Source: Isoetes taiwanensis (taxonomy: Eukaryota; Streptophyta; Lycopodiopsida; Isoetales; Isoetaceae). Taken from it: a stretch of DNA of 64,000 nucleotides. Location: NCBI GenBank assembly GCA_021234155.1, contig JAJEKV010000024.1:14670913-14734912 (forward strand), given 5' to 3'. The position numbers were made by a program, and so were the translations under genes. Shown in pieces: positions 46,277 to 57,070 of this stretch (the stretch's first letter is position 1; each line of letters opens with the position of its first letter). The notes below the pieces were generated by a model. The model was not told the origin of the DNA and ran no database searches. It saw only the letters and a program-made list of their open reading frames with translations.

Positions 46277-46569
46277 TAAAGTATGGTGGAGTTGAATAAA
46301 AAGAGATTGTATTCAAATTCAATGAAAAAAATGTGTATTTTATAATCAAATAGTGTTTAGCATTGACAATAGGGAGAGGTGTTGTTTCGACCACATTTAT
46401 TAGTACCGTGTGGTCTAATAGGTTCTAAAAGCGATTTGAATGTGGTCTAACTCACAAGTAGTGCTCGGGTGAGAACATCACGACGATCGATGCATACTTT
46501 GTCAAGAACCGGTTTGGGTAATCTGCAAATGTGACAACAATACTTACATAATAAGTATTAAAACCATTT

Positions 46570-47251
46570 GTTTGCAAGACAAAAGAAGTGAGACACTCAC
46601 ATTGGTAGTTTTACCACACACGATTGTGTCTACAAACTTGGCATATAAGCCGCAACATAGAGGCCACATGAATCCCCATCTTTCTGCTTTGTGGACACTT
46701 ATGAATCTTCACAAACCGGTGAAGGATTTTGTCCATGCTTCAAAAAGTGGGACACTCGACACAACCGCGTGCCATAGTGAGGATATGGAGCACGCAAAAG
46801 ACCGGATCTATTTTGTAGCAAATGAATGAAAGAAGCCGCTAACATGGTATCCAATCTACTCAATATTAATAAAAGGAGATGTGAAATACAAAATACCTCT
46901 TAAGTGCAAGCATGTCAACGTCAATGTCCCGGCAGAATTGAAGATCCGAATGTTGATGGTGTTCTTACTCTTAGTAAGTGCCATGTTGAAGATGGCCAAA
47001 GTGTGATGTTCAGTAACTCTAGATAGCATTGGAATCATGATCCATCTGCACTTCAGCCAATTTATCCCTGTAAGAGCTACCTTTATATCTCTTCCACGCT
47101 CGGAGGCTGCCATACATTTATCTTTTTCGCTTGCCTTGGCCCATGCTGCAAATTCCATGAAGTCGTCGGTTGGGAAGAACCGGGACGTCGGCCTTCTTAT
47201 CATCCGGAACACGAGTCTGCGTGTACCTATAACAAGTTGAAAAGGATACAA
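46570..47251 (-). pseudogene. Ulp1-like (C48) cysteine protease domain of the 9-kb element
   Basis: Minus-strand pieces give NWLKCRWIMIPMLSRVTEHH, LAIFNMALTKSKNTINIRIF and NSAG (46856-47251), then after a probable intron KQKDGDSCGLYVAAYM (about 46620-46700). This is the order of Ulp1/SENP catalytic motifs: His in the HH pair (about 47000), then the Asp position (Asn here, in FNSAG), then Gln-x-x-G-x-x-Cys with the Cys codon at 46666-46668. Such proteases are common passengers in plant Mutator and CACTA elements. The exact splice sites are uncertain. Confidence 0.65.
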
Positions 47252-47289
47252 TTACTAACTTGACTTACACATACAAATGAACAAGTTCA

Positions 47290-50110
47290 AAGTCCAAGAC
47301 GGCATACATATCCACATGCCGGGTTGGAAAATTTCCCCACATCCATGTCCAGCACATCTTGTTCAAATAAATAACACTCCATTTCAGGCAAAGATCCTGG
47401 GAAAATCCTTGCCTTCTTGAGCTTCATCATTCGGTTCAGCAAGGCATCATATGGCCTGTATTCAGAACTGCAGTCTGGGTTCAATGACCAGTACATTTAC
47501 ACAAATCATCTACATTCGTCTACTACTATCCATATTATTTTAAAGTTTTTAACTTGGATACTAGATGTAGAAAAAAATGTAAGAAATGTAGATCAAGTTA
47601 CCTGTAGAGATCATTCTTCTGCTCTGCTGATACTGTTTTCTCGGAGTCAGTATCCATTTCCTTCCCTACTTTTTTGGTTTCCTCACTCAGATTCTTATTA
47701 GGTCCAGAATCCTCGTCTGCAACCTCTTCTGATTTCTCATTGTCAGGAATTTCAGCGTCCTTTGCTATGTCAGAAGCAATATTTGACACAAACTTAAAAG
47801 TATCCTGCTCTACATCTTGATGCTCAGAATATTCCTCTTCATTAGGACCTGTAAACATAGGATGTCATGGATTTCTCATTTCTTTTAATCGAAATAAAAT
47901 GCTTTCTTACTGTTTCTTTACCTTCAATTATCTTCTTCTCGTGGCTTTTTTAGGCGTGGAGTTCTTCTTTGGAGTCACATTTTCAAGCACGCCTTTACTT
48001 TTGAAGATGTGGCCTTAGCCCGCTCCCTCAATCTCGAAGTTCTGCTCATAACTGGAATGTCACCATGCAGACCTGAAGTGCCAGCCTCCTCAACCTGTAT
48101 CACCGCAGGAATAGTGATTTTGCTTTTTCCTTCAATCACTGCTTTCTTTCCCTCGGCTACATCTTGCACCTCAATTTTCTTTGGAACCTCCAAAACTGTG
48201 AAAACCGAACCAAGAATAAGAAATTGCTTCCCTCGACACAATGCAAATAGAATTTGAAAACAAGCGCACCCTGACCGTGGTGTAATTTTTGCTCATGAGT
48301 TTTTTGGCACTTTGAAGCTCGAAAATAAATCACATAATGATCGGATATCGGTCTCAAACTAATCGGGTCTCTAACCGTTTCGTACATATCAATAGTTTGT
48401 ACATATTACTAGAACTCGATCTACATTGAAGTACTTTGAGTACATACATATGTAAACAGACTATTTATCCGGATGGAATGTACATGTAATGTACATGAAT
48501 GTGCTCCAATGTATGCACATGTACACATCGACAAGACATAAAATACCTCTAAATGTTCTCGCCACAAAACTCAGTACACAACTCCTAATTTTATGTATTT
48601 AAGTTCTACATTTAGGACCCTACACTGTGAATGTACAACATGTATGTAAGAAACACATATATGTATGACATGCAAGCCAAGGAACTATAAGTATAAAATA
48701 ACCAAGACACTCCTACATCTTTGTAGCAAAACCTTAAGTGCAAACAATCTACATGTAAATGGATTCTACATGTAAATGGATTCTACATTGCAAGGTAATC
48801 CCGGGCAAAGCAAATTGAATATAAATCATGAAATATCGCTTACCTCCAGTGTACACACCCAAGGTCTTTGAAATGTTATCGTCCCATTTGCATGCTCTTG
48901 GGCGTGATAGTCCAGCCAGTAAATAGAATATGAGAAACGTAAGATATGAAATGAATGCTCGCGATGGAGCAACTAGGATAGGTTCATTATTAGCAAAGCC
49001 ATTCATCGCCAAAACACACATCCATGCACGGATATGAATTTTTCTTCACCGAGAGATCACTAAGCTTGTTTTGGGCTGAAGGAGAATCATTGCAGAATGC
49101 ATCATGTACTTATGCATATCATCAAGTCGTCTGCAAAGACTCAAACCGAACTTTGTGGGCCTCCTCAAGTTACGCAATCCTCTTTTCACATAACTCCTTC
49201 TCCGAATGGCTTTCTCCAATGGCTCCCTGAATTCTCTTCAAACATTTCTTCCTTCCCCGGTTCTATCCCTCATCAAAGGTCAACCTCCCCGCCGCAGTCT
49301 TGATGTCTCTCTTATTCGCTTAGCGTCGTCAAGAACACTATTGATGTCTTCTTGTATCCGTGCTAGGTCCTCTTCATGTGCATCCTTTCTTCCCGAAATC
49401 TTATTTATATTGTCACGTAATTGCCGTCACTGGATTTTCAGTTCTTCAACCTTGGATGTGCCGCTAATTAACTCTCCATGACACCGCCAAGAACAGAGTT
49501 TTACGCAAATTCAAGCTCTTCCTTAGGGTAAAATCCTTGCTGAAATTTAGGAACCTTGGATGTGGATTTAGAGGTCCCAATTTCTTCGTAATAGCAGATT
49601 CTTTTGCCCCTCCCTTTGCCAAATCTTTGGCCAAAACTTTAAAAGTATCCCAATTTACTTTTTACCTGTCAATTGAAGGGCAAATGCACGAGCAAAGTAC
49701 TCGGGTACATGGCGATTTGTGACCTCCCGCTTACCAAAAACAATTTCATAATGTTTGTAGAAGTTCTCAAACACCACGGCTTCACGCTAGATTCTTTGAA
49801 CCCAGTATGTCTTTGGGCCCCCTTTGCTTTCGTCCATTATCCGTTGTAAACTGGAAAAATTTCATCCGCATTGACACATCTTACATGCTTTGCTTCCACA
49901 ACAGCGGGTTCTTCACAAATAAGTCTTCTTTTGGCCCCCGGGTTCCTCGACGTTTGAACCTTCCTCTTGTTTTTTTCGGCTTTCTTGCTAGAATCGGCTA
50001 TTTTCAAATTTTTGTTTAATCTGGGTGACTTAGGGAGGCAAAGGCGCCCATTGCTTGGATTTGGGCAAGGATTTCGAGGAAGAAGAATAGTTACAATCGA
50101 ATTACCGTTG
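47290..50110 (-). pseudogene. N-terminal region of the Ulp1-type gene: coiled coil and acidic parts
   Basis: Minus-strand protein-like stretches occur in changing frames: a basic segment with KKAEKNKRKVQTSRNPGAKR (49837-50010), TNRHVPEYFARAFALQLTG (about 49680-49720), a coiled coil KVEELKIQ...LRDNINKI...EEDLARIQEDINSVLDDAKR (about 49300-49460), an acidic segment EKSEEVADEDSGPNKNLSEE (47598-47858) and MECYLFEQDVLDMDVGKF (47290-47400). They run in one direction towards the Ulp1 domain and probably form one multi-exon gene. No domain is recognised in them. Confidence 0.45.
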
Positions 50111-50378
50111 ATCACTCACAAACACAAAAAATTGAACGGCGGCAAATTTTTTTTTCCTAAACAGAAACACTTCGCAATCTCCTCCTAAAAATTGCAATGA
50201 AGGTCCGTTAAGTTGCCATCGCCACTCATAATTTTGAATTGCTGACGTGGCTACTCCTAATCATTACATATCCCAACTAACTAAAATTCAAAAAAATAAC
50301 AAAAACGGGTGCCTACATGCCCTACATTATACATAATGTAAGGGCATTTTTTTTAGACACCCTAGCTTTCTTTTACCA

Positions 50379-50880
50379 AGCCGCCAAGGGCCCGCAGAAG
50401 ACCAAGCCGCCGCAGACCACGCAGTCAAAGGCTGTGCCCGGGACCAAGAGGAGGAAGACAGAGAAATGACGTATTTGTCACCATCTGCGCCATTTCGTGG
50501 TCTCAAGAGGCACCGCTAACGTTCTCAGAATCGGGCCTCCTTCGTGAGTCCAAGACCGAAGCTTTGACAGAGTATCTATATTGGGCCAAAGGCCATTGTA
50601 CTATATATATGAGTAGATCTAGCCCTCACGGGTTAGATGAGTTTTTGGTCTTATCTCACTTCTGCTTCCTCTCTATTGCGAGAGCTCATGTATCACAATT
50701 GATATCAAAGAATTTTGTTCTCTTCATTGTGTTCTTCATTGTTCTTCTTGCTATTCTCTTTTCCCTTCCTTAGTCTCTTTTGCAAATCCCACGTGACACA
50801 GCTACCGGATTCTCCTGTTTGATCCACGGGTCCTCACAGCAGGGCTGTCTTGCAGGAGTTCCCGAACTCAGACCCTAAAC
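50379..50880 (+). repeat. 3' LTR of the gag-only element, right piece
   Basis: Resumes at AAGGGCCCGCAGAAGACC and ends CCCTAAACA at 50880, next to the GACAT duplication. With the left piece the LTR is 590 bp against 586 for the 5' LTR. Confidence 0.9.
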
Positions 50881-50885
50881 AGACA

Positions 50886-51460
50886 TATCTTGCATGTATG
50901 TTAGCCACCTCTTGCTAAAGAAATCTTTGTTTAACTTCTCCAGGAGCTCACCATGATCATCACACAGTTTGCAATTTACCCACTTACCTACCACTTACAT
51001 CAGTTCCTTAAATACTGTCTCTTTCATAAATATGAACATGAAAATAAGCACCAATTCATTACTTTGAGAAAAAATACATTCTCATTTTGCCTGAAATAGC
51101 TTGTAAGTCGCGTAACAGCCTAGTTTGCAAATAGTCATCGTTCCTCTAAAGCTTATAGTCAACCTTATCCTATTCAACAAGCGTTTCTAGCTTACATCAA
51201 AGTCTTGACCGTTCCTCAAAGCATCCGATATCAAGTCGACGTAATTGTCGTCACGATCTTTTCAATGTTGAATACCACGATAAAGCAGGGGAAAAAATAA
51301 AAATAAAAATAAAAATAAAAATAAAAATAAAAATAAAAATAAAAATAAAAATAAAAATAAAAATAAAAATAAAAATAAAAATAAAAATAAAAATAAAAAT
51401 AAAAATAAAAAAAAAAATAAAAATAAAAATAAAAAAATAAAAATAAAAAATAAAAATAAA

Positions 51461-51491
<31 letters not shown>

Positions 51492-51850
51492 TAAAAATAA
51501 AAAAAAATAAAAATAAAAATAAAAAGTAAAAGTAAAAGTAAAAGTAAAAGTAAAAGTAAAAGTAAAAGTAAAAGTAAAAGTAAAAGTAAAAGTAAAAGTA
51601 AAAGTAAAAGTAAAAGTAAAAGTAAAAGTAAAAATAAAAATAAAAATAAAAATAAAATCCCCTCCTTCCTCCCCTCTTCTATCTTCACCTACATTCTTGA
51701 TTTCTAATTCCAATGCACCACTAGTTAGCTTTTCCAAGTGCGTAAAGAAGCTTTCAAGAAAGCGTCTTCTTCTGTCATCATTTCCAAAGCCACACTCTTC
51801 TTCTCCTGGATCAAAGCAACCCTAGAAAATGTGCTAGCTCAGAAGAAGTC
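50886..51850 (-). pseudogene. ParB-like gene family copy 1, upstream part, right of the LTR insertion
   Basis: Minus-strand sequence reads GKWVNCKLCDDHGELLEKLN and KDFFSKRWLTYMQ directly into the GACAT duplication. The frame continues as DMSNAEPSQLL on the far side of the LTR element. It parallels copy 2 (NKWVRGNWVMIK; DFFNKPLLWTLRDISDAEMN). Further upstream a separate minus-strand stretch (ECGFGNDDRRRRFLESFF, then EKLTSGALELEIKNVGEDRR, about 51665-51800) may be an earlier exon. A long AAAAAT/AAAAGT microsatellite (51292-51657) now separates these parts. The ParB-like domain itself is not visible in this copy. Confidence 0.5.
51292..51657. repeat. Hexanucleotide microsatellite, AAAAAT with an internal AAAAGT block
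   Basis: About 60 units of a 6-bp repeat. Units 51292-51520 and 51631-51657 are AAAAAT (with slips), while 51521-51630 are AAAAGT. The opposite strand reads through as Phe/Tyr/Ile or Leu runs, which are not real proteins. Confidence 0.95.
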
Positions 51851-52160
51851 AAACATGAATCTATCTTGGGGTAGAAGCTACTCCACAATATAATAGGCAT
51901 AAGACGTTTGCGGCAGGAAGTCACCATCCATTTTGATCCATTTATATTTTATTTTGCTTGTGAACATGATCTTCCTGTATTTCCTAGTTTTCTTATCTTT
52001 CTCCTTGTCAACGGTTCATTTCCAGACTGGCATCTCAGTCTTCTTTCCCAGATGATCGGGCAAGGAGAACTGCAGATCCAATTTTTCCTGTTTAGGTAAG
52101 ACTTTGGCGATGAGGATGTCGATGACAAAGTACAAGTGTTGCTTTATGCGCTTTTTGTTC

Positions 52161-54180
52161 TCAATTCCAATGTAAACTTAGCCCTCCCTCCCCCCCCCCA
52201 GGTTCCCCAAACTGTGATAAACTATGGAGACAGCTAGGCATCTGGACGGGAAGGAGAAGCATCAAGAGGTGTAATTCTTTGACTGTCGTCATTCTAGAGA
52301 TCCTACCATACAACTCAAGGAACTGAGCTACCTTCCAATTTGATTTAAATCCTCGCATGTCGACACAGATCAGCTAGACATGCTCAAGTACAATGGCAGA
52401 TGGAATACCATCTTTCGTGCACATCAATACCACATTTCTTTTATCGACACGCGCCTATTGGTTCGGCCATATGATCTCGTCAACATAGGCTAACATTTAT
52501 TGATATTTGTTTTTACGTAAGGACTATCCATGCCTGCAATATCCAGTAGACGTTTCTCTGTAAACTCTGGATATGCCGCTGACAAGTCATAGAAATTGAG
52601 ATATTGCACTTCTGTGTTGGAGTTCACATGATGCAGGACTTCTCTCTCCATCAAGATTAGCATTCTCAAGTCTGATGCCTGTTGCTTGTACTCGAAACAG
52701 TCTATGTAGTTTGAGGTGGTTTTCAGAAGACACTTGCCTGCAAGTGTCTCATCCATCAGACAATTCATTTCAGCATCGGAGATGTCCCTGAGAGTCCAAA
52801 GGAGGGGCTTGTTAAAGAAATCCTTTGTTGGCTTGTTGGGACATTGCCTTGATCATCACCCAATTTCCTCTCACCCACTTGTTCATCACAGTCATAAACT
52901 CAGACTAGGTCGCTTCCGGCATAAAGATCCATTGCTTTTCATCTTTCAGTTCCTTGACTTTAAGAGTGTTGTGACTTCAGCAAATTCTTATAAAAGAAGA
53001 ACAGCTCAGGAAGATCGCCTCGGCGATCGTGACGAGCAAAACAAAGTAGAATAAAATAATTAAAACTCCATGCGATCCTGTTGAGCATAGCAAAACAAGA
53101 TATATATTGCTCCAGGGAATCGCGATGATGGTCCTCTGGAGCTAGAAGGTATAAAAAAATCGACGGCCAACATACTAGTCACTTGTCAGATTTACCTTGC
53201 ACAGGTGAGCCTAGTGCCTGATGCTGATTTCAGAGCTGCTGTAATTTCTCAATGATAGGCTCCTTGTATACTGTGTTGGCAATGATTTCATTGCACTCGA
53301 TGGACAGGCATAGGTATTCTGTGTTCTTCGAGTTATCATTCAATATCCTCGCCCTTCTCCTTGCATATACTTTCGAGAATTCAGCTTTCTGTTCATTTGA
53401 CCCAAGCATTCCATAAAGGATTTTAGTTGTCGCTATGGAATGGTTCCCAGAGATAATATAATATTGTTTTCCCTCGAGCTTCACAGGATCATTCCATATT
53501 ATTTTTCCCTCCAACGCAGGATCAAACGGGATAAGGTCAGCCGACATGAGGACGCCATATGCGGAGTCTCTAAAAGACCACAATAGAGTATACAAGTGAT
53601 CGTTAGATCTTTCTATATGTCATGTTTTGGGGGATAGTGACGCAATCATATATGCTAACATGTTTGAACTAGGAAATACCCATTGGATAAAGCTTTTTGT
53701 ACTGCACCAACTTCAATGTTGTTTGATCTGCCAGCCGGTTTTCATCGGCTGGATTAAACTTAAGCTTCTCGGTAGAGCATATGAAGTTGGAATGGGTGTT
53801 GGAGCAATATAGGGAACAACCTGCAACGCATTTTCTGGGAACTTGGGCTATGTCCTCATTGGTCCCTTGAACATGAGTCTGAATGTTGGTGTAGAGGCTG
53901 AAGCAAAGTCTTCATTTCTTTTCCTTTTAGAGATGTTGCGAATACCCTCACCTATATCTAAAACATTCTTCTTGTCCAAATCTGTAGACTTGCCCTTTGA
54001 AGATTCAGGCAACCTCACCCTCGAGGATTCAGGTGAGTTGGACTTTTCAGACTCAAGTGACTTGCGCTTTAAAGACGGACCTGACTTTGGCGATGAAGGC
54101 GCCTTTGTCCTGGCAACAAGTTTTGACCTTTTCTATGGAACTTTCCTGATTAAATCCTTCCATCTAGCGCACTGTGTGAG
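52161..54180 (-). pseudogene. ParB-like gene family copy 2
   Basis: Reading on the minus strand: a Ser/Lys-rich N-terminus (APSSPKSGPSLKRKSLESEK; NISKRKRNEDFASAST, about 53850-54130), PYIAPTPIPTSYALPRSL (about 53780), and then the best-preserved exon, 53230-53595. That exon has SADLIPFDPALEGKIIWNDP and YYIISGNHSIATTKIL, where G-N-H-S matches the G-x-H-R/S motif of ParB/Srx-like folds. A middle region follows (52490-52900, DISDAEMNCLMDETLAGKC; LILMEREVLHHVN; AYPEFTEKRLLDIAGMD) and a C-terminal region (52161-52358, MRGFKSNWKVAQFLELYG). The motifs suggest a nuclear DNA- or nucleotide-binding protein, which is inference. Stops near 53830 and frame changes near 52790 suggest decay, though some may be introns. 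Confidence 0.5.
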
Positions 54181-54567
54181 TGTTTGATCACTGATCCACG
54201 CCTAGACAAGTCCAAAACAAGAAACTAAGGGCATTTTCTGGCTTAGCTCCATAAGATAAGCAAGATCCTGCCTTCATACCAAATTTTTGGAGTCACCTAG
54301 GACCAAACAGAAGGCCATCACTCACAGAGTGCGCCCTGGGCCTTAGCTAAAAATTAGCTCGAGCCTCTCACACACTGTGTGAGTGGTCAGATTTAAACCA
54401 CCATAACTCACCCAAACCATCTCCAAATTAGATGAAATTTGTTGTAATATGATCATTAGAAAGTCTTCTACATGCTCACAACCTTAGACTACTTATAAAA
54501 TACATAGTCAGACCTCAAATTGATAGACATGTCCAAAACCTAAAAATTTCAAAAATTAGGGTCTGCC

Positions 54568-54575
54568 TATAAATA
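54568..54575 (+). promoter_or_regulatory. TATA box candidate
   Basis: TATAAATA lies about 115-140 bp upstream of the first ATGs of the coding-like region at 54684-55610. The sequence between looks like a leader (pyrimidine-rich, no long frame). Confidence 0.45.
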
Positions 54576-54683
54576 CACTCATAATCCTTATTTGCACCCT
54601 ACAGTTTCACTCCTCACTCCAAGGAAATTTTCCTAATCATACAGGTGCTTGCACATCTGTTTAAGCCCATTCACATCAGCATC

Positions 54684-55610
54684 ATGGCCAATTCTTCCTT
54701 CAGGCGATGGTACAACACCACTGCTCATTTGGCGATGCCGACATCAACTCTGTCTTTGCTGTCTTCCAAAAAGAAATTGATGTAAGTGCCACCATAAATG
54801 CTATGCCATACTACCAAGAGATCACGCGAGAGTTCCAAGCTAAGCTAGGCCCTTCCTTGGTAGAGTTCCCCCTATGCATAGGATATTTTGCACCTAGGAC
54901 AGCTCTTCAAGCGACACTGAATGATGTTCCAGTCATCGCCAAATATCTAGAAAATAGAGTTGCTCGTATCCATAAACAAGAAAAGATATTTTTCTACACT
55001 CCTACTGTAGCCATATTCTTGTCTCACAGAGCCCAAACTCAAATAGGGGAAGATCCTGCCTCCACAGCAGAAGATCAGCTACTCTCGGAGTATGAAGGCT
55101 CAGAACTGGCGGAGGAAGAAGAAGGCGGACACGGCGACGACGTCGAAGACCTCATCAACGTCGATCCATCCAAGAACGGCAACAAGCAGAGCAAGAACTT
55201 CAGGACCTCGACGAAGGCCTGAGGATGACAAGGACAATTCCCCAACTTGGGTTAGGCATCACAAGATTAACCCCGGTCATGATCGAAGGCTAGGAGTACC
55301 TTCTACTGCACGACATCAAGAATCTTCCAGAGTGCAGAGACCGAGGATACATGGTGGATGAACTCCTACACCTCCTGTGCCAACAACCCGACCTCAATGA
55401 CTTCATCGACTGGGAGATGCAAGACGTCCCCATCAGCATAAGGGAAGCCCACACCTACACAGGGCAGTCATCATCAGACATCAAGACCTACAACAACATT
55501 CTTCAGACGATGACTCAACATGAGCTTCCTTCAGAAGAAGAATTCATTGACATCCAAGAACGGATGGGCATCAGGGGCAAGACCACAAGTGCAATCCTGC
55601 CTAGTTCTTA
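54684..55610 (+). pseudogene. Unidentified coding-like region, frameshifted
   Basis: From an ATG at 54707 the frame runs to 55222: GDADINSVFAVFQKEIDVSA, MPYYQEITREFQAKLGPSLV, KYLENRVARIHKQEKIFFY, then a very acidic stretch (YEGSELAEEEEGGHGDDVED). A shift near 55190 would continue as LQDLDEGLRMTRTIPQLGLG, a TAG at 55288-55290, HDIKNLPECRDRGYMVDELL, then LNDFIDWEMQDVPISIREAH and an end at 55610. Another ATG at 54684 opens only a short frame. I do not recognise a family. The uniform coding quality over 900 bp behind a TATA box suggests a retroelement or virus-derived structural protein or a host gene; none of these is proven. Confidence 0.4.
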
Positions 55611-55619
55611 ATCAACGAC

Positions 55620-56580
55620 GCCAGCCGGGGTCAACAGAAGCAAGGTCAATCTGACCTCCTTCAGGTCCATATATGCAGATTACAAAGACCTGACATAGTA
55701 GCAGTGGACGAATACTCCGGGAGCATAGTGTTTTTTAGTGGCCCCGGCGGGCCAGTTGGCCACACATTCATATATTTCATAAAATAGTCGGCCACGCCAG
55801 AGTAGGATGCATTCTCACCATGGCCAAAGGGTGGTGGCCAGTTCAAAGCACCATTTCATTAAATTCGCTTCATAAGTGGCCAATTCGATATTTGCCAAAT
55901 CTTTAAACCCCTATGGCGTGGCCATTCCAAATGTTATGTGCACTAGCAACTTGTTGTGGTGGCCATTTAAACCATAATTTTATATTTCAAGCGCTATGGC
56001 CAAGTTCTTCGTTCGCCAAGTGTAGGGATATAATTTTGCCACTTGTAGGGGGCTGAAGTCTTTTTTAGTTTAGCCATAAATTTGTAAAAGCATTTCTGAT
56101 AATATAGTTTTTTTTTTCTTCGGATCCTTTTTTTTTTTTTTTTTTTTTTTGATTTGCAAATTACATCCCAAATTTGTTCTTCACCTCCAGCTCGAATATG
56201 CACTTCATTCCAACTCAAATCAAGGTTAGTTTCCATTTACCAAGTACTTGCAATATGGCTTTGGGTGAGATCAGTCCTACCAACTCCATTTGTGCTTTTG
56301 CCTAAATTCAACATGTTTAAAACATTCAAATGATCTTATAGTAATCTTAGTTAGAGAAGTGTAGCATGTATTTGTTTGTGACAACTGCATAGAGCATCAT
56401 AGAAACTAGATATTATCTTAGTGACGTGGCTATCATATTTACATTTTAGATGTATGGATATGGCCAATTCAAATTCTTGGGAAAAAAATAGTTTCATGAT
56501 TTCACCATTGAAGTTACAACCTCTTGCTGTAACGGTTCGGAAAAGGGCCAGGCCAAACTACGCTTAGCAAATTATCTAAG
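55620..56580. other. No recognised gene; TGGCCA-rich stretch and poly-T
   Basis: Between 55730 and 56470 the hexamer TGGCCA or near variants recur many times in otherwise AT-rich sequence. A poly-T run lies at 56128-56150. No coding frame was recognised. Confidence 0.4.
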
Positions 56581-56587
56581 GTAAGTA

Positions 56588-57070
56588 GTGGCCAATATTT
56601 TACGCCCCGTCAAATATGTAAGGAGGTTAAAAAATACCCTGTCCGGGAGGCATAGGTCCAGCATCAGAACTAAGGATGAAGCAGGAGAGGCGGGACATAA
56701 CAAGGCCATCAGGTACTATCTTCCACTCCTCACCGACGGAAGGATAGCAGTGATACCGGTAATTCAGCCCGCGGGGAGAAGAAGGGGTGTTCATGCTAAT
56801 TGCCCTCTCAGGATTTGGTAGACATGCGTGAATGCCTCAAAATATCGACCATGTCATACTAGTGATGAGGCGGTCCCTTACTGACGTCGGGGCAGATTAG
56901 CCGTCAATGCGGCCTATGCATCGAATCGAAGAGTGGAAGAATTGGTAACAGCTTTGCAAGGTGGGACGCCCACCAATATTCTTTAGGAACTTGGTGCGTA
57001 TGGTTGGTACAACCCAAGTAAAGAAGTTCTTGGAGGACCACCCTGCATATCAGAGAAGTCAAGAATAGTT
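56588..57070 (+). pseudogene. Unidentified protein-like fragment
   Basis: The plus-strand frame includes YYLPLLTDGRIAVIPVIQPA and GVHANCPLRIW before a stop at 56820. In following frames with stops come NAAYASNRRVEELVTAL and GAYGWYNPSKEVLGGPP. It looks like a decayed protein, perhaps a retroelement part, but no family is recognised. Confidence 0.25.

Larger units (their letters stand above)
41354..50378. mobile_element. 9-kb DNA transposon with terminal inverted repeats, inside the 3' LTR
   Basis: The ends are perfect inverted repeats over 23 bp (left GGTAAAAGAAAGCTAGGG from 41355; right its complement ending at 50377), then diverge. The insertion splits an LTR whose other copy gives the empty site. 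The target duplication is not clear: AG on both sides is the best reading, because the two LTRs differ at this point (CAGTCGTCC against AAGCCGCC). Contents: a plus-strand transposase-like gene (41668-44703), triple 184-bp repeats, and minus-strand Ulp1-like and FCP1-like sequences (45560-50110). The superfamily is not assigned. Confidence 0.8.
34652..50885 (+). mobile_element. Gag-only LTR retrotransposon with two nested insertions, target duplication GACAT
   Basis: The 5' LTR (34657-35242) and split 3' LTR (41266-41353 plus 50379-50880) start TGTTAG and end AAACA. The direct repeat GACAT lies at 34652-34656 and 50881-50885. A primer binding site, a gag frame and a polypurine tract are present. 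There is no protease, reverse transcriptase, RNase H or integrase, so the element needed enzymes from another element. Without the nested insertions it would be about 4.5 kb. The layout matches the TR-GAG class of non-autonomous plant LTR elements. Confidence 0.9.

Noticed and set aside
51231-51737. Long Phe/Tyr/Ile/Leu-rich minus-strand frames
   Set aside because: They are translations of the AAAAAT/AAAAGT microsatellite.
54684-55610. Endogenous pararetrovirus (caulimovirus-like)
   Set aside because: A TATA box and a coat-like acidic protein were considered, but no movement protein, protease or reverse transcriptase motifs are nearby, so the label is not supported.
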